Positions 1 through 8,770 of a stretch of 64,000 nt of DNA are shown here, in pieces. A model generated the notes under the pieces. It did not search any database and was not told the DNA's origin. It was given only the letters and a program-made list of their open reading frames with translations. The stretch's first letter is position 1, and every line of letters begins with the position of its first letter. The translations under genes were made by a program, and so were the position numbers. The stretch lies in NCBI GenBank assembly GCA_964516435.1, contig CAZEZP010000095.1, positions 3,591 to 67,590 on the forward strand, given 5' to 3'. The stretch comes from HGW-17 sp964516435. Its GTDB lineage: Bacteria > Myxococcota_A > Polyangia > HGW-17.

Positions 1-822
1 GGCATCCCCGTGATGTTCCTCACCACCGGCGGCTGGTACCTTGGTCATGCGACGGGTCCTGGCCCCAAAAATGCCACCGCCATGGAAGCGCAGTTTGCCG
101 CCGCAGCCGATCCCGAGCGCTGCCTGCGTCTTTCCCGGCGCATCGTGCACGCCAAGATCCACAACTGCCGTACGCTTCTGCGCCGCAACAGCCTGTCGTC
201 CCCCGCAGATGCCCTGGACGTGCTATCCCAGATGGCCCGGCGCGCCCGAGAAGCCGAATCCCTGCAGGAACTGCTCGGCATCGAGGGTGCCGCAGCCCGC
301 GCCTACTTCGGGGCTTTCTGCGGCATGTTCAAAACGCCCCCCGAAACGTGGCCCTTCTCCATGGAAGGCCGCAACCGCCGCCCACCGCGCGATCCCGTCA
401 ATGCCCTGCTCTCCTACGCCTACGGCATGCTCGTGCGCGAGTGGGTCAAGGCCATCCTCGCGGCCAACCTCAACCCGTACCATGGCTTCTATCACCAGCC
501 GCGCTTCGGACGCCCGGCCCTGGCGCTGGATCTCATGGAGGAATTCCGTCCGCTGGCGGCCGATTCCACCGTAATCACCGCCATCAACACCGGCGTGATC
601 AAACCCGAGGATTTCACGGTCGTCTCCGGTGCGTATGCCCTTTCCGAGTCCGCCCGCAAGGCGTTCATCGAAGCCTTTGACCGGCGCATGGAAACGCTCG
701 TGACCCACCCGGTATTCGATTACCGCCTAAGCCTGCGCCGCGTGCTCGAAACCCAGGCGCGCCTGCTGGTGCGCCACCTGCAGGGCGAGATTCCCGCCTA
801 TCCGGAGTTCCTGACGCGCTAG
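1..822 (+). CDS. cas1: CRISPR-associated Cas1 domain, 5'-truncated (probably the end of a Cas4-Cas1 fusion)
   Basis: The reading frame is open from the first base, so the gene begins outside the window. The visible part is the Cas1 integrase that inserts spacers into CRISPR arrays together with Cas2. The three metal-binding residues of Cas1 can be placed: Glu in GIEGAAARAYF, His in GFYHQPRFG and Asp in ALDLMEEF. In type I-G loci Cas1 is normally fused behind Cas4; the effector genes downstream are I-G, so the missing 5' part probably encodes Cas4, which is inference. The stop lies 47 bp before cas2, and both are read in the same direction. No premature stop is visible, so this looks like an intact adaptation gene. 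Confidence 0.93.
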   Translation, partial: GIPVMFLTTGGWYLGHATGPGPKNATAMEAQFAAAADPERCLRLSRRIVHAKIHNCRTLLRRNSLSSPADALDVLSQMARRAREAESLQELLGIEGAAARAYFGAFCGMFKTPPETWPFSMEGRNRRPPRDPVNALLSYAYGMLVREWVKAILAANLNPYHGFYHQPRFGRPALALDLMEEFRPLAADSTVITAINTGVIKPEDFTVVSGAYALSESARKAFIEAFDRRMETLVTHPVFDYRLSLRRVLETQARLLVRHLQGEIPAYPEFLTR

Positions 823-869
823 GCAAGAAAGGCAACGGCCCAATCCCGGCCCCCGGAAAGGAGTCCTGC

Positions 870-1163
870 ATGCGCACCGTGTACCTGGTCTGCTACGACA
901 TCCGCGACGACAGGCGCCTGCGCCGCGTGTTCCGTATCATGAACGGGTTTGGCGACCCCGTGCAATACTCGGTGTTCCTGTGCGAACTGACCCGCCGGGA
1001 ACGCATGGAACTGGAAGACGAACTTCTGCGCGTCATCCATCACACCGAAGACCAGGTGCTCTTCGTGCACCTGGGACCCGCCGGCGGCAACCTCGTCACC
1101 CACGGTTTTTCCACCCTTGGGCAAAAACTTACCCTGGGTCCACGGCGCACCATAGTAGTATAA
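870..1163 (+). CDS. cas2: CRISPR-associated endoribonuclease/adaptor Cas2
   Basis: A 97-aa protein of normal Cas2 length. It starts MRTVYLVCYDIRDDRRL with the conserved Asp (residue 10) at the end of the first ferredoxin-fold strand, and continues with the Cas2 pattern of a short helix followed by QYSVFLCEL. A strong ribosome binding site (GGAAAGGAG) precedes the ATG. Cas2 forms the core of the Cas1-Cas2 spacer-integration complex. In most type I-G loci the CRISPR array follows cas2, but none is seen here. Confidence 0.95.
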   Translation: MRTVYLVCYDIRDDRRLRRVFRIMNGFGDPVQYSVFLCELTRRERMELEDELLRVIHHTEDQVLFVHLGPAGGNLVTHGFSTLGQKLTLGPRRTIVV

Positions 1164-1183
1164 AAAACCGCCAGTTCCGGTTC

Positions 1184-1486
1184 AGTGCGAGTTTTCCTGC
1201 AGCAGACGTCGCAGTCCATCACGCAACTTTCCAAAACTCGGAGATACGTTGCGTTCCGGATCCATATGCGGGCCGATGCCATGGCCCACTCATGCTTGAG
1301 TTTCCAGACCGTCGCGAAATCCGCATTTCTAAGCCGGCGGGCCTCGTCCCTGGCGTACAGGGCATCCACAAGCAGTTCCCACGTGCCGCAGACGGAATCC
1401 TGCTGGTAGAGGGCGAACACCCCGTCACGAATGCGAGGAAAAGCCCGGCGCAACGCCTCCCGGTCTCCCAGATACAAACTTTCCAT
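1184..1486 (-). pseudogene. Possible remnant of an unknown gene, antisense, running into cas2
   Basis: On the minus strand, from an ATG at 1486, the frame reads as a plausible helical protein (MESLYLGDREALRRAF..., later VWKLKHEWAMASARIWI) rich in Glu, Lys, Trp and Tyr, unlike the Arg/Pro/Ser-rich shadow frames nearby. It has no clear end: the frame stays open to 1040, where it lies opposite the 3' part of cas2. Upstream the same frame runs into the tandem repeat at 1521-1594. I do not recognise the family. It may be a decayed gene whose 3' end was lost when cas2 was brought next to it, or it may be chance coding potential. Confidence 0.3.
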
Positions 1487-1520
1487 TTCTTCAATGGCCA
1501 GCCGGAACAATGTCCGCTGC

Positions 1521-1594
1521 GGAAGTGTCCGCAAACCCGGCTTGGGCCTCCAACTGGAGTCCGGAAGTGTCCGCAAACCCGGCTTGGGCCTCCA
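1521..1594. repeat. Two-copy tandem repeat, 32-nt unit, 42-nt period
   Basis: A 32-nt unit beginning GGAAGTGTCCGCAAACCCGG occurs identically at 1521-1552 and 1563-1594, separated by 10 nt. It lies where a CRISPR array would be expected, downstream of cas2, but a 10-nt gap is far too short for a spacer and there are only two copies. It is more likely an intergenic repetitive element. Confidence 0.85.
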
Positions 1595-1807
1595 GAGACG
1601 AAGCCAACCTGTTTGGAAACGTTGAGTTGAAATTTTTCCTTCTCCTACATTTCCCCATTGACAAGGTGCATGGAAGCAAGTAGAGGGCACCTGCACGCTG
1701 AAAGGCGACCCGTTCATTTCCTTCTGGACAGGACGGCATCGTTTCCCCCGGAACAATGGGGTTCCGGTGGTTTCTTTCCCGTTGCCTGGTGTGCGGAAAG
1801 GTTCTTT

Positions 1808-2503
1808 ATGCTGTTTTCTGACATTCACCCCATCACGAAAGCTGAAGCCGCCCAGAAAGACGCCCGGGATCTGAAAACCCGGTTGCCCGACGACGTCGTG
1901 GCCGTCCGCCTGGCCGACCAGGTACTCGCCGCCGTGGAAAGCGTCACGGCTTCCGCGGGCCCCAAAACCGAAAAGCCCTACACGGAAACCCTCATGCGCC
2001 TGGACCGGGAACGCGACCAGGCCTATTCCGGGCTGTGCATGATCATCCGCGGACATGCCATGCTCCCCGGAGACACGGAGCGCCGGGAGCGAATTTCCAG
2101 GCTGTACCACCGGCTCGTACCCGATTCGAACGGTTTTCTGGACGGTCCTCTCTACGCCGAAAGCCTGATTCTGCAGGAACGCATGGCCTACCTCAAGTCT
2201 CCCGAAGCCGCCCCCGTGATCACCGAACTGGGCATTGGCCCGGTCGTGAGCCTGCTCGAAAAAGCCATGGAAGCCTTTGAAAAGGTCTGGAAAGAACGGG
2301 CAGATAAACAGGATACCCGCCCCTCCCCCCTGTACAAAGCACAAGTGCCCCTGGACCGCGCCCTGCGCTCGCTGCACGCCTACCTCGTTTCCACCTATGG
2401 CCCTGAATTCATCAACACTGCCTTTGCCGAGTTGCTCAAGGCTAGCGCCCAGACCCGCGCCACCCAGAACCGGAGCAACACCAAGGACACACCGCAGGCG
2501 TGA
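1808..2503 (+). CDS. Uncharacterised helical protein between the Cas adaptation and effector modules
   Basis: Encodes 231 aa starting MLFSDIHPITKAEAAQ; the ATG at 1808 is preceded by GGAAAGG at a good distance, which favours it over the upstream in-frame ATG at 1658. The protein is soluble, almost entirely helical by appearance, without Cys motifs, signal peptide or membrane segments. The spacing of its motifs (LDRERDQAYSGL in the middle, long amphipathic helices at the end) faintly resembles the DUF6261 family, but I am not sure. It separates cas1-cas2 from the cas3 operon in the same direction, so it may be an accessory or a passenger gene. Confidence 0.7.
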   Translation: MLFSDIHPITKAEAAQKDARDLKTRLPDDVVAVRLADQVLAAVESVTASAGPKTEKPYTETLMRLDRERDQAYSGLCMIIRGHAMLPGDTERRERISRLYHRLVPDSNGFLDGPLYAESLILQERMAYLKSPEAAPVITELGIGPVVSLLEKAMEAFEKVWKERADKQDTRPSPLYKAQVPLDRALRSLHAYLVSTYGPEFINTAFAELLKASAQTRATQNRSNTKDTPQA

Positions 2504-3008
2504 GATCGAGCACCCTGTCCGCAGGAGCATGCCCGATTGGGATGTGTTCATCCGTTGTAAGCATCTCCTGAATTTGATCCAGTCTCCAGCGTGCCTCCCC
2601 TCCGTTGCCGGCCGGTTCCGAAACGCGAATCCACGCCGCCACCCGGGAGCCACCCGCCCACCGCGTTTCCCATCCGGCTGTCGGAGGTAAAGACGGTGTA
2701 CCTGCCAGGGTTGCCCTGAAGCGGACGCCACCCAGCGCACTTCCCCCCGCTCTGAACGAAGTCGTTCATCTGCCTTTTCAGTTCCCCGCAACACAGGAAA
2801 AAACCCGTTCCTGAAAAATTCTGAAAAATTCTGTCAGAACCCCGCGCAATATCCGTCCTTACCCGTATCCGTGCATGAAAAAGCACGGAAAGGCACGAAA
2901 AAAAGCCGGATCATGCGCACGGTAAAATTTTCCACTTCAAAAACATTGACAAGCATTTTTGGTTTAGCGTTTACTGTCCTGGGTCAGTGATAGCCGGTTC
3001 ATGAGGAA
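2504..3008. other. Intergenic region upstream of the cas effector operon
   Basis: About 500 bp without a convincing gene. It holds a tandem ten-base repeat (CTGAAAAATT twice, 2811-2830) and, at its 3' end, the promoter for cas3. No CRISPR-like repeat-spacer pattern was found here. Confidence 0.6.
2946..2975 (+). promoter_or_regulatory. Sigma70-type promoter of the cas3-csx17-csb1-csb2 operon
   Basis: A perfect -35 box TTGACA (2946-2951) is followed after 18 bp by TTTACT (2970-2975), a 4/6 match to the -10 consensus. It sits about 35 nt before the cas3 start, in a locally AT-rich stretch. Its use is inferred. Confidence 0.6.
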
Positions 3009-5378
3009 ATGATGATGCATGCCATGAATTTCGAGGAATTCTTCAAGCAAGCGACTGGATACGATCCCCTTCCCTACCAGAAACGCTGGGCCACGGAAGA
3101 AGCGATTCCCCAGCGGGTCTCCGTTCCAACAGGGCTCGGAAAAACGGCGGGCGCCGTCTGCAGTTGGATCTGGCGCAGAAGGCATGCAGAAAATTCCATC
3201 CGGGAACGCACGCCGCGACGGCTGGTCTACTGCCTGCCCATGCGGGTCCTGGTGGAACAGACCCACCGGGAATGCATCCGCTTTCTGGATAACCTGAACC
3301 TTCTGGGCGGAAAAATCCTGGCGGATGGCCGTTATGACCCCTGGGCGGGCGATACGGGGGACGTGAACAAAATCCGGGTTTTCTCGCTCATGGGTGAAGC
3401 GTTGGACCGTGACTGGGATGTGTACCCAGAAGCCGACACCATTCTCGTGGGGACCCAGGACCAACTGCTTTCTCGGGCCCTCAATCGTGGCTATGGCATG
3501 AGCCGGTTCCGCTGGCCCGTACATTTCGCCCTGCTGCACAACGATGCCTGGTGGGTTCTCGATGAAATCCAGTTGATGGGAGATGGACTGGCTACCTCCC
3601 TGCAACTGGCGGCCTTCCGGGAACATTTCCAATCGGAAGCGCCCCACGCCTGCACGTGGATGAGCGCCACTCTGGATCCAAACTGGCTCCAGACCCCTGA
3701 TTTCCAGGTGAAGCAGCATGCGCCCCTGGAACTTGCACTGGAAAACAGCGATCAAAATCATCCCGTCATCGCCGACCGTATCCGTGCCACCAAGAAACTG
3801 AAACAGGCAGATTTCACCGTCCAGGACGGTCCAAAACCCGTGGCAGACCTCGCCTGGAACAACACTTCTGCGGGTACCCGTACGCTTGTGGTCGTCAACA
3901 CGGTAAAAAGGGCGGTGGAAGTCTTTGATGAACTCCTAAAAAAAGCGAAAAATAAAGGCCCCCGTGTCATTTTGCTGCATTCGCGTTTCCGGCAAGAAGA
4001 CCGAAAGCGTTCTCTCAACCTGCTGTTAGGCGAAATACCCGAAGAAGGCCTCATCGCCGTGTGCACCCAAGTCGTGGAAGCCGGCGTGGATGTCTCCGCG
4101 AGGGTGCTCATCACCGATGTAGCGCCAGCGGCATCCCTGATCCAGCGCTTTGGCCGCTGCAACCGCAGGGGAGAAAATCCCAACGCCATCATCTACTGGA
4201 TTCCACAAAACCTGCAAAAAGGGGTCTTTGCACCGTACCAGGAAGAAGAGGTTCAAAAAGCGCAGGAGACCCTCCGCGATATGACAAGTGCGGCCGCAAC
4301 TGACCTGGAACCCCTGCATGACTGCATGGATTTTTCCTTCTTTTATGTCCTGCGAAGGAAGGATCTGCTGGAACTGTTCGATACCACGCCCGACCTGACC
4401 GGAGCCGATCTGGATGTTTCCCGCTATGTCCGCTCCATCAAGGAAACGGATGTGCATGTGTTTTGGCGGGACGTCGACCCCGAAATTTCTGAACTGAGGG
4501 ACGAACCCCAGCCCCTGCAGGATGAACTGTGCGCCGTTCCCATTGCGGAACTGAAAGAAGGAAAGCGCGCCATGTGGCGTTTTGATCATCTGGAGAATCT
4601 CTGGCGCAGGGTGGACCACCTCGTACCGGGCATGCAGATTCTGCTTAGTTGCCGTCAAGGAGGCTATGATCCGCAACGAGGCTGGTCGCCTGGCGTCAAA
4701 ACATGTCTCCCTGTCATCCATACCAAAACTGCGACAGAAGCCTATGCCCAGGACCCCAAAAGCGAAACCGGCACATATGAGACGCTGGAATATCACACGG
4801 AAAATGTGGTCAGGCAGACGGAGGAACTGTGCAAGATTTTCAATATTGCACCGGATACGGCCGCTGAACTGCAACTGGCGGCCCGGTATCACGATGCCGG
4901 CAAGTCCCACCCCGTCTTCCAGAAGGCTTTGCCCAACCCGCCGGGTGCGGGGATCTGGGCCAAATCAGCTGGGAAAATGGCTCCGTATGAACGAACCGGT
5001 TTCCGGCATGAACTGGCTTCAGCATTGTTGATGTGGCAGATGAAACTGTCCCCGCTTGCCACCTATCTGGTGGCCGCGCATCACGGCAAGGTGCGCCTGA
5101 GCCTGAGGTCCCTTCCTGCAGAAATCAGCGAAATCCAGTCCGGGGAACGGCTGGCCCGGGGCATCCGGGAAGGTGATGTCCTGCCATCTTTGCAACTGGG
5201 CAATGGGATCTCCACGCCAGAAACCCGGCTATCCCTGGAATGCATGGAACTCGGGGAATCGCTGGATGGAAGGCCCTCCTGGCTGGCCATGTCGCTGGAG
5301 TTGCTGGAACAGTTTGGGCCCTTCCGGCTGGCCTTTCTGGAAGCCCTGCTACGCGTGGCCGACTGGCGGGTATCCTAA
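3009..5378 (+). CDS. cas3: CRISPR-associated helicase-nuclease Cas3, type I-G (helicase first, HD domain last)
   Basis: A 789-aa protein that unwinds and degrades target DNA after Cascade binding. The superfamily 2 helicase part comes first: Walker A VPTGLGKT (39-46), a DEIQ box (185-188) in place of the usual DExH, MSAT (218-221), and motif VI QRFGRCNRRG (379-388). The HD nuclease follows at the C-terminus: YHTENV with H596, the HD pair H628-D629 in ARYHDAGKSH, H667, and AAHH (691-692). This reversed order is typical of type I-G/I-U Cas3. Several ATGs cluster at the start (3009, 3012, 3015); AGGA at 3004 fits 3015 best, a difference of only two residues. First gene of a four-gene effector operon. 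Confidence 0.95.
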   Translation: MMMHAMNFEEFFKQATGYDPLPYQKRWATEEAIPQRVSVPTGLGKTAGAVCSWIWRRRHAENSIRERTPRRLVYCLPMRVLVEQTHRECIRFLDNLNLLGGKILADGRYDPWAGDTGDVNKIRVFSLMGEALDRDWDVYPEADTILVGTQDQLLSRALNRGYGMSRFRWPVHFALLHNDAWWVLDEIQLMGDGLATSLQLAAFREHFQSEAPHACTWMSATLDPNWLQTPDFQVKQHAPLELALENSDQNHPVIADRIRATKKLKQADFTVQDGPKPVADLAWNNTSAGTRTLVVVNTVKRAVEVFDELLKKAKNKGPRVILLHSRFRQEDRKRSLNLLLGEIPEEGLIAVCTQVVEAGVDVSARVLITDVAPAASLIQRFGRCNRRGENPNAIIYWIPQNLQKGVFAPYQEEEVQKAQETLRDMTSAAATDLEPLHDCMDFSFFYVLRRKDLLELFDTTPDLTGADLDVSRYVRSIKETDVHVFWRDVDPEISELRDEPQPLQDELCAVPIAELKEGKRAMWRFDHLENLWRRVDHLVPGMQILLSCRQGGYDPQRGWSPGVKTCLPVIHTKTATEAYAQDPKSETGTYETLEYHTENVVRQTEELCKIFNIAPDTAAELQLAARYHDAGKSHPVFQKALPNPPGAGIWAKSAGKMAPYERTGFRHELASALLMWQMKLSPLATYLVAAHHGKVRLSLRSLPAEISEIQSGERLARGIREGDVLPSLQLGNGISTPETRLSLECMELGESLDGRPSWLAMSLELLEQFGPFRLAFLEALLRVADWRVS

Positions 5379-5396
5379 GTTTTCGAGGAGAATGTC

Positions 5397-7784
5397 ATGC
5401 ACGCAACGACCCACGACATCATCCTGAACAATTGCAAGGCACAACCCCTGGCAGGATACCTCAAGGCCCTGGGGGTCCTGAAACTGGTACATGAACAACT
5501 GGATCCCAAATGCCGGGGATTCTGGAACGAACACCGGCAGTTTGTCCTGCGTTCCACCCACGACCGACAAGCATTGATTGATTTTTTTGTGAACCAGTAC
5601 CACCCCACCCCCATTGTGACGCCATGGAACGGCGGAAGCGGATTCTCACCCGGAGAAAACCGGACGGCCATCGATGCCATCTTGAAATCCAATGATCTGC
5701 GGTTTGAAGAGTACCGGCAAGTCATCAACAACATCTTTTCCTGGCCGGAAATGCCAGCCACTTTCCACTCGGTAAGCGATTTGGTCCAGGCATTTTCGCA
5801 TCATGTATCGTCCTTGCGACCGGGAAAAAAGCAGAATGAGCTTCAAACTCTGCTCGATGAGTACAATACCGCCCAAGAAAAGGTTCCCCCCCATATTCCT
5901 CAACATTCCCTGGAAGACCTTGAAAAGCAGAAGACTGCTTTCAAAAAATCAATGGGAAAACCCTTCGATGAATTTCTGAAAGCCGCAAAAAAAATCCAGA
6001 CCAAAGTGAATGGATTTCAACGCAAGGGTAACAAGGAAGAGTTGATTGTATTGGCCCGTGCCCGCTTTCGGGATAGCGCACTGGGGTGGATGGACGCTGC
6101 CCTGGCCTTGCGTGAGGATAACGGTGCGCCAGACAATCACTTCAATCCTATTCTGGGAAGCGGTGGGAATGAAGGACGCCTCGATTTTTCCAGCAACTTC
6201 ATGCAGAACGTGGTCGACCTTCTTCTCGGACGCCCACGAAATGAACGGCAACACCTTTTGACACTGAGTTTATTCGGTGGCACGGGAACAGGGCTGGAAA
6301 TCATCAGCATCGGGCAGTTCGATCCGGGACGGGCGGGCGGATTCAACCAGGGCCCCGGGATTGAGCACAAGAATTTCCCCGTCAACCGCTGGGATTTCGT
6401 GCTGATGCTGGAAGGAAGCCTGGCGCTAGCTTCCGCCGCGACGCGCAAGATGCAGGAAGGTATCATGCCTGCATTGGGTGCCGTCCCCTTTACCGTGCGC
6501 CCCAGCGGCGTTGGTTTCGATTCGTCTTCCCTGCGAGAAGAGAAAGAAAAAATGCGTGCGGAAACGTGGCTGCCCGTCTGGATCCGCCCTGCCGGATATC
6601 CGGAAATCCGCCACCTGATGGCGGAAGGTCGCTGCCAGATGGGGAAAAAACCGGCGCAAAACGGAATCGATTTCATTCGCGGAATCCGCAGCCTTGGCGT
6701 GGACCGCGGGTTTTCCGAATTTATCCGATACGTGTATGTTGGACGCCGCGGTGACAATTACTTGGCACTTCCGGCAGATATCGTACCGGTTACCTTTTCC
6801 GGAAACATCCGTCTTCTGGATGATCTCGATATCCCGCTCGACAAGGTGGCGCGGTTTATCCGCCAGTTCAAGGAACCTCCAGGTTCCCTGATAACTGCCC
6901 ATGAATCCGTCCTTTTGCACCTGTATGCATGCAGCCGTACCCCCCAGAATACTACATTCATGGCATTACTGCGGGCGATCGGCCGTCTGGAAAGACTCCT
7001 GGCTACCCGGGACCACCGGAAACCACGGGAATCCATCAACCCCCTTTCGGGACTCTCGGCCCGGTGGTTGCAGGCGGCTGACGATCAATCCGTCGAATTC
7101 CGGATTGCCGCAGCGCTGGCGTCCATTCGAGGAAATGGCGTTGTGGGCCCCATCCGTGCCAACCTGTGCGACGTAAATCCTCAAAAACCATGGACGTGGG
7201 CCGAAGGCAACGTGCAGGCGGCCTGGCGGGGAGCATCCGTACCGGAGCGGCTTGCCTCCGTACTGCACCGGCGCCTGGTGGATGCCATCCGCTTCGATGC
7301 AAAAGCGCCTCCATGGTCCGGCACAGTTCAACTTCATGCACAGGATGCTGTTGCTCTCGTACTTCATGAGCATCTTGACTGGGTGAAACTGGAAGAACTG
7401 CTGTGGGCCTTCATGTGGATGAAACACGATGACACGGTCAAGGAGCCACAAAACTGGTCCGTGCCCGTGCAGGAGCATCTGATCCCCCGCGAATATGCAC
7501 TGTTGCACTGTACCTTTTCGCCAGACGGCACAGGCCCCGGCAAAACCCGCATTCCCATGGAACCATCCATCATCAACACCCTGCTGGCTGGACGGGTGGG
7601 AGACGCCTGCCAGATGGCACAGCAACGCCTGTTTGCCTCTGGACTGGTACCCTTCCGCGGAGATTATGGAAACTGGCTCGATCCCGTCCGGCTGGCGGCC
7701 ACACTGCTTGTTCCCATTTCCAATCCATACGAACTGGAACGCATGGTACTGCGTGAGAAAAACAACACTTCCAAAGGAGAATGA
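5397..7784 (+). CDS. csx17: Type I-G Cascade large subunit Csx17 (Cas8-like)
   Basis: Encodes 795 aa; the start at 5397 has GAGGAG six bases upstream. It opens with NNCKAQPLAGYLKALGVLK, the characteristic opening of Csx17, the large subunit marking type I-G/I-U systems and thought to take the Cas8 role of PAM recognition. The protein is otherwise poor in recognisable motifs, as expected. It lies 18 bp after cas3 and its stop overlaps the start region of csb1, consistent with one operon. Confidence 0.88.
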   Translation: MHATTHDIILNNCKAQPLAGYLKALGVLKLVHEQLDPKCRGFWNEHRQFVLRSTHDRQALIDFFVNQYHPTPIVTPWNGGSGFSPGENRTAIDAILKSNDLRFEEYRQVINNIFSWPEMPATFHSVSDLVQAFSHHVSSLRPGKKQNELQTLLDEYNTAQEKVPPHIPQHSLEDLEKQKTAFKKSMGKPFDEFLKAAKKIQTKVNGFQRKGNKEELIVLARARFRDSALGWMDAALALREDNGAPDNHFNPILGSGGNEGRLDFSSNFMQNVVDLLLGRPRNERQHLLTLSLFGGTGTGLEIISIGQFDPGRAGGFNQGPGIEHKNFPVNRWDFVLMLEGSLALASAATRKMQEGIMPALGAVPFTVRPSGVGFDSSSLREEKEKMRAETWLPVWIRPAGYPEIRHLMAEGRCQMGKKPAQNGIDFIRGIRSLGVDRGFSEFIRYVYVGRRGDNYLALPADIVPVTFSGNIRLLDDLDIPLDKVARFIRQFKEPPGSLITAHESVLLHLYACSRTPQNTTFMALLRAIGRLERLLATRDHRKPRESINPLSGLSARWLQAADDQSVEFRIAAALASIRGNGVVGPIRANLCDVNPQKPWTWAEGNVQAAWRGASVPERLASVLHRRLVDAIRFDAKAPPWSGTVQLHAQDAVALVLHEHLDWVKLEELLWAFMWMKHDDTVKEPQNWSVPVQEHLIPREYALLHCTFSPDGTGPGKTRIPMEPSIINTLLAGRVGDACQMAQQRLFASGLVPFRGDYGNWLDPVRLAATLLVPISNPYELERMVLREKNNTSKGE

Positions 7785-7786
7785 TC

Positions 7787-8767
7787 ATGCTGCAAGCTCT
7801 CAAGAACCACAAACGCTGTCTCATTGAAGTCCCCCTGGTCCCCGTGCAGGGAGAACGTTTCCAGCCAACCGGCTTTCCCGACATCGGAGCTGCCCGCTAC
7901 CAGTTGCCGGATGGAACCTGGAAAATTCTGGTGGAAAGCGCCCAGTCCATGGCCAACCGGCTGGAAGCCACCATTCTGGATAATACCAATGAACTTTGCC
8001 CTGAACTCCAGGGGCTCCCCTATATCCGGGTGCAACTGCAGGGACAGACGACGGCCAAGACCAATAGCCTGCTCGAGGCGCACCGGATCAATTCCCCGTT
8101 CATCATTTCCCTGACTCATTTTAAAGAGAAACTGGCCCATGAAATGAACTACAGCGAAGGCAAGCCAATCGAGTGGCCCAAGGTAGCCAAAACGTTTTTC
8201 AAGTATGATGTGAATTCGCTCATCCATGGTGCGTTCCTGGCTAACTTTGAAGATGGCCGTATCCGGCTGGCCCGTATTCTTTCAGGCTTTATTGAAGCCA
8301 CCGATATCCGGGAGGTGCTTTCGGGTGGCGTGAAAAACAACCCGCTAGACCCGACCGGAAAAATCCGCGCAAAAGGTTATGATAAAGATGTATACGGCAA
8401 CGTCCCCTATCACCGCATGGAATACACAGCAAAAGAAATCAAGGCATATTTCAACATTGATCTTGGTCTGGCACATTCGTACCAACTGGGGGATTGCGGA
8501 TGGGAACTGCTGATCGGATTGAGCCTGCTCAAAATCCGGCGTCTCCTCGATGGCGGTCTGCGACTGCGCACGGCCTGTGATCTCAAACTGGCGGCACCCC
8601 CGGTGTGCACGGAACCCGCAGGTTTCCAGTTGCCGGATGAAAAGACCCTACTTTCCTTCGTTCAGGAACGCATCCGTCAGTGCGGTTCCATGTTTGCCAA
8701 CCCTCCTGTCACGGAACTGGTCGCAGAAACAGTGGTAAAGGCGGAAAAAAGCCAGGGAGAAGCATAA
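7787..8767 (+). CDS. csb1: Type I-G Cascade backbone subunit Csb1 (Cas7, GSU0053-like)
   Basis: Encodes 326 aa. Of two ATGs (7781 and 7787) the second is chosen because AAAGGAG at 7773-7779 is correctly spaced from it. The N-terminal region, KRCLIEVPLVPVQGERFQPTGFPDIG, matches the Csb1 pattern, as does the later ESAQSMANRLEA. Csb1 is the Cas7-type subunit that polymerises along the crRNA. The csx17 stop lies just before the start, so translation is probably coupled. Confidence 0.9.
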   Translation: MLQALKNHKRCLIEVPLVPVQGERFQPTGFPDIGAARYQLPDGTWKILVESAQSMANRLEATILDNTNELCPELQGLPYIRVQLQGQTTAKTNSLLEAHRINSPFIISLTHFKEKLAHEMNYSEGKPIEWPKVAKTFFKYDVNSLIHGAFLANFEDGRIRLARILSGFIEATDIREVLSGGVKNNPLDPTGKIRAKGYDKDVYGNVPYHRMEYTAKEIKAYFNIDLGLAHSYQLGDCGWELLIGLSLLKIRRLLDGGLRLRTACDLKLAAPPVCTEPAGFQLPDEKTLLSFVQERIRQCGSMFANPPVTELVAETVVKAEKSQGEA

Positions 8768-8770
8768 ATC

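Noticed and set aside
1521..1594. A minimal CRISPR array
   Set aside because: Only two units, separated by 10 nt, too short for a spacer.
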